DNA from: Caulobacter sp. BK020
Lineage (GTDB): Bacteria > Pseudomonadota > Alphaproteobacteria > Caulobacterales > Caulobacteraceae
Reading direction: 5' to 3'
DNA: 64,000 nucleotides
NCBI RefSeq assembly: GCF_004342605.1
Contig: NZ_SLZL01000017.1
Coordinates: 1-64,000, forward strand
Within the stretch, counting starts at the first letter, position 1; every line of letters begins with the position of its first letter. Positions 62,653 through 64,000 of the stretch are shown here, in pieces. Both the position numbers and the translations under genes were made by a program. The notes below the pieces were generated by a model. It was given only the letters and a program-made list of their open reading frames with translations. It ran no database searches and was not told the DNA's origin.

Positions 62653-64000
62653 ACATCTTGTCGTTCACGACGACCGGAAAGGCGGCCCGGAGGTTGGGCG
62701 TCGCGGCGGTCTCGGCGCTGCTGGCGTCCTGCGCCTCCTACGGATCGATGAGGACGGTGCTGCAGGGTGACGCCGCCCGCCAGGCGGCGGAGGGCGGCGG
62801 GACGCCTGTCGCCGCGCCGCGCGGCCTGACCTTGCCGCTTTCCACCGAGGCCGCGGCCGGCGCCGCCCCGGCGGCCGGAGCGGTGACGGACGAGGCCCTG
62901 GCCAGCCTGGTGTCGCCCGGAACGATCAATGTCTCGCTGCCGCCCCAGCCCCTGCCGCAACTGATCAACACCGCGTTCGGCGACCTGCTGGGCCTGCCCT
63001 TCGTGATGGCGCCGGAGGTTGCGAGCCGGACCGACATCGTCACCCTGCGCGGCGCGCCGGGCATGACCCGCCGCGACTTCTTCCGCCTGACCGAGTCGGC
63101 GCTGAAGACCTACGGCGTGCGGCTGGACCTGCGCCAGGGCGTGGTCAACGCCCTGCCCGTGGTTGGGACGGGGTCGCCCGCCGTGGCCCTGCGCGCGCGC
63201 TCCATGCCCGAAACGCCGGAATCGGCCCGGCCGGTCACGCAGTTCGTGCCGGTGCGATCGATCGCCGTCGATGCGCTGACGACCCTGACCCAGGCGGTTC
63301 TGCCCGAGGCCCGGCGCGTGCAGTTCACCACCGATCCGGCCGCCAACACGGTGACCCTGAACGGCGGCGCGCGCGACGTGGCGGCCGTTCAGGAAACCCT
63401 GCGCCAGCTCGACCAACCGCGTTTCGCCGGCGTCGGCGTGTTCCGCGTCGAGCCCGTCTATTGGTCGGCCGAGAGCCTGGCGCGATCGCTGTCGGACAGC
63501 CTGGAAGGCGAGGGCTTCGCCGCTGGCGCCGAGGCCCCCGGCGCGCCTCGCTCGATGCTGGTGGCGCCGTTCGGCGGGGCCAACACGGTCCTGGTCTTCG
63601 CGCGCGATCCGGCCGTGCTGGAGCGGGCCCGGGTCTGGGCCGCCAAGCTGGACCAGCCCACGGCGGTCGGCGACCGCCCGTCGACCTTCATCTACCAGGT
63701 CCGCAACACCGACGCCCAGTCGCTGGCGGCCATGGTGGGAACCAGCGGCGCCGGGCCCGTCGCCCCCCTTAACCCCTCCCCGCCCGGCGCGCCGGGCGCG
63801 TCGCCGGCCTTGACCTCGGCCCTGAACAACGCCGGGCCGCCCGGCGCCGCCCTGCTGGCCGGCAGCGGAGGGGGCGCGGCGTTCATGAACGGCCGGATCA
63901 TCGTCGATCAGGGCGGCAACCGCATCCTGTTCACCGGCCAAGCCGACGAATTCACCCAGCTCCGCGGCCTGCTGGCCAGCCTGGACACGCCCGCCCGCGA
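62649..64000 (+). CDS. gspD: Type II secretion secretin GspD (truncated by window edge)
   Basis: At least 450 residues are inside the window. A lipoprotein-type leader (LLASCASYG) begins from a TTG start overlapping the previous stop (TTGA). The N0 domain (INVSLPPQPLPQLINTAF, then LPFVMAPEVASRTDIVTL) and N1-N3 ring domains follow (VRSIAVDALTTLTQAVLP, FIYQVRNTDAQSLAAMV). A Gly/Pro/Ala-rich insertion lies near residues 375-415. The C-terminal secretin pore is beyond the window. It forms the outer-membrane channel of the T2SS. Confidence 0.88.
   Translation, partial: MNILSFTTTGKAARRLGVAAVSALLASCASYGSMRTVLQGDAARQAAEGGGTPVAAPRGLTLPLSTEAAAGAAPAAGAVTDEALASLVSPGTINVSLPPQPLPQLINTAFGDLLGLPFVMAPEVASRTDIVTLRGAPGMTRRDFFRLTESALKTYGVRLDLRQGVVNALPVVGTGSPAVALRARSMPETPESARPVTQFVPVRSIAVDALTTLTQAVLPEARRVQFTTDPAANTVTLNGGARDVAAVQETLRQLDQPRFAGVGVFRVEPVYWSAESLARSLSDSLEGEGFAAGAEAPGAPRSMLVAPFGGANTVLVFARDPAVLERARVWAAKLDQPTAVGDRPSTFIYQVRNTDAQSLAAMVGTSGAGPVAPLNPSPPGAPGASPALTSALNNAGPPGAALLAGSGGGAAFMNGRIIVDQGGNRILFTGQADEFTQLRGLLASLDTPAR

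Overview
The window is about 64 kb of GC-rich DNA with an alphaproteobacterial gene set. It includes the lptC-lptA-lptB-rpoN-hpf-ptsN block, gltD-gltB, an FzlA-like GST next to queG, a DUF1150/Hsp20 pair, and wide use of GTG and TTG starts. A Caulobacter or Phenylobacterium relative is the best guess. This rests on family recognition by reading; no database search was run.

Left part (1-38 kb) is mainly a surface-glycan locus. It has the tail of an IS630-type transposase at the extreme edge, then rmd and gmd (GDP-6-deoxyhexose synthesis), two GT4 glycosyltransferases and a Wzt/Wzm-type ABC exporter. Next come two sulfotransferase-like proteins, two methyltransferases, a nucleotide-sugar epimerase and two coiled-coil proteins. 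Two large tandem paralogues each fuse a GT4 domain to a C-terminal domain resembling fucosyltransferases. galU, a GT2, a GT4, hldE, a third GT with a beta-rich tail and a PIG-L/LmbE-like protein complete the set. Housekeeping genes are interspersed: ilvA, a Nudix hydrolase, an FKBP lipoprotein, argE, queG, fzlA, a CDF transporter and two divergent citrate synthase genes, one with an N-terminal helix-turn-helix. The probable joint task is to make GDP-deoxyhexose, UDP-glucose and heptose donors, assemble and decorate a polysaccharide (methyl, possibly sulfo and fucosyl/rhamnosyl groups) and export it by the ABC route.

Middle part (38-56 kb) is housekeeping: gltB and gltD, a phosphomannomutase/phosphoglucomutase, uppP, an NDUFA9-like protein, tRNA-Leu(CAG), an RNase D-like exonuclease, LPS transport genes lptC/lptA/lptB, rpoN with a good sigma-54 promoter match upstream, an ExoD-type membrane protein, hpf and ptsN.

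Right part (55.5-64 kb) has a secreted hypothetical, a cyclophilin, a DUF1150 gene and an hsp20 gene whose leader can fold over its Shine-Dalgarno. A type II secretion cluster follows in split orientation (gspJ-K-L forward, gspG-gspH reverse, gspM-gspC/N-gspD forward) and runs off the end.

Three copies of a roughly 100-bp double-hairpin repeat (35.9, 38.2 and 60.8 kb) touch coding sequences: they supply the stop codons of three genes and the start codon of gspH. A perfect 29-bp inverted repeat sits between gltD and gltB.
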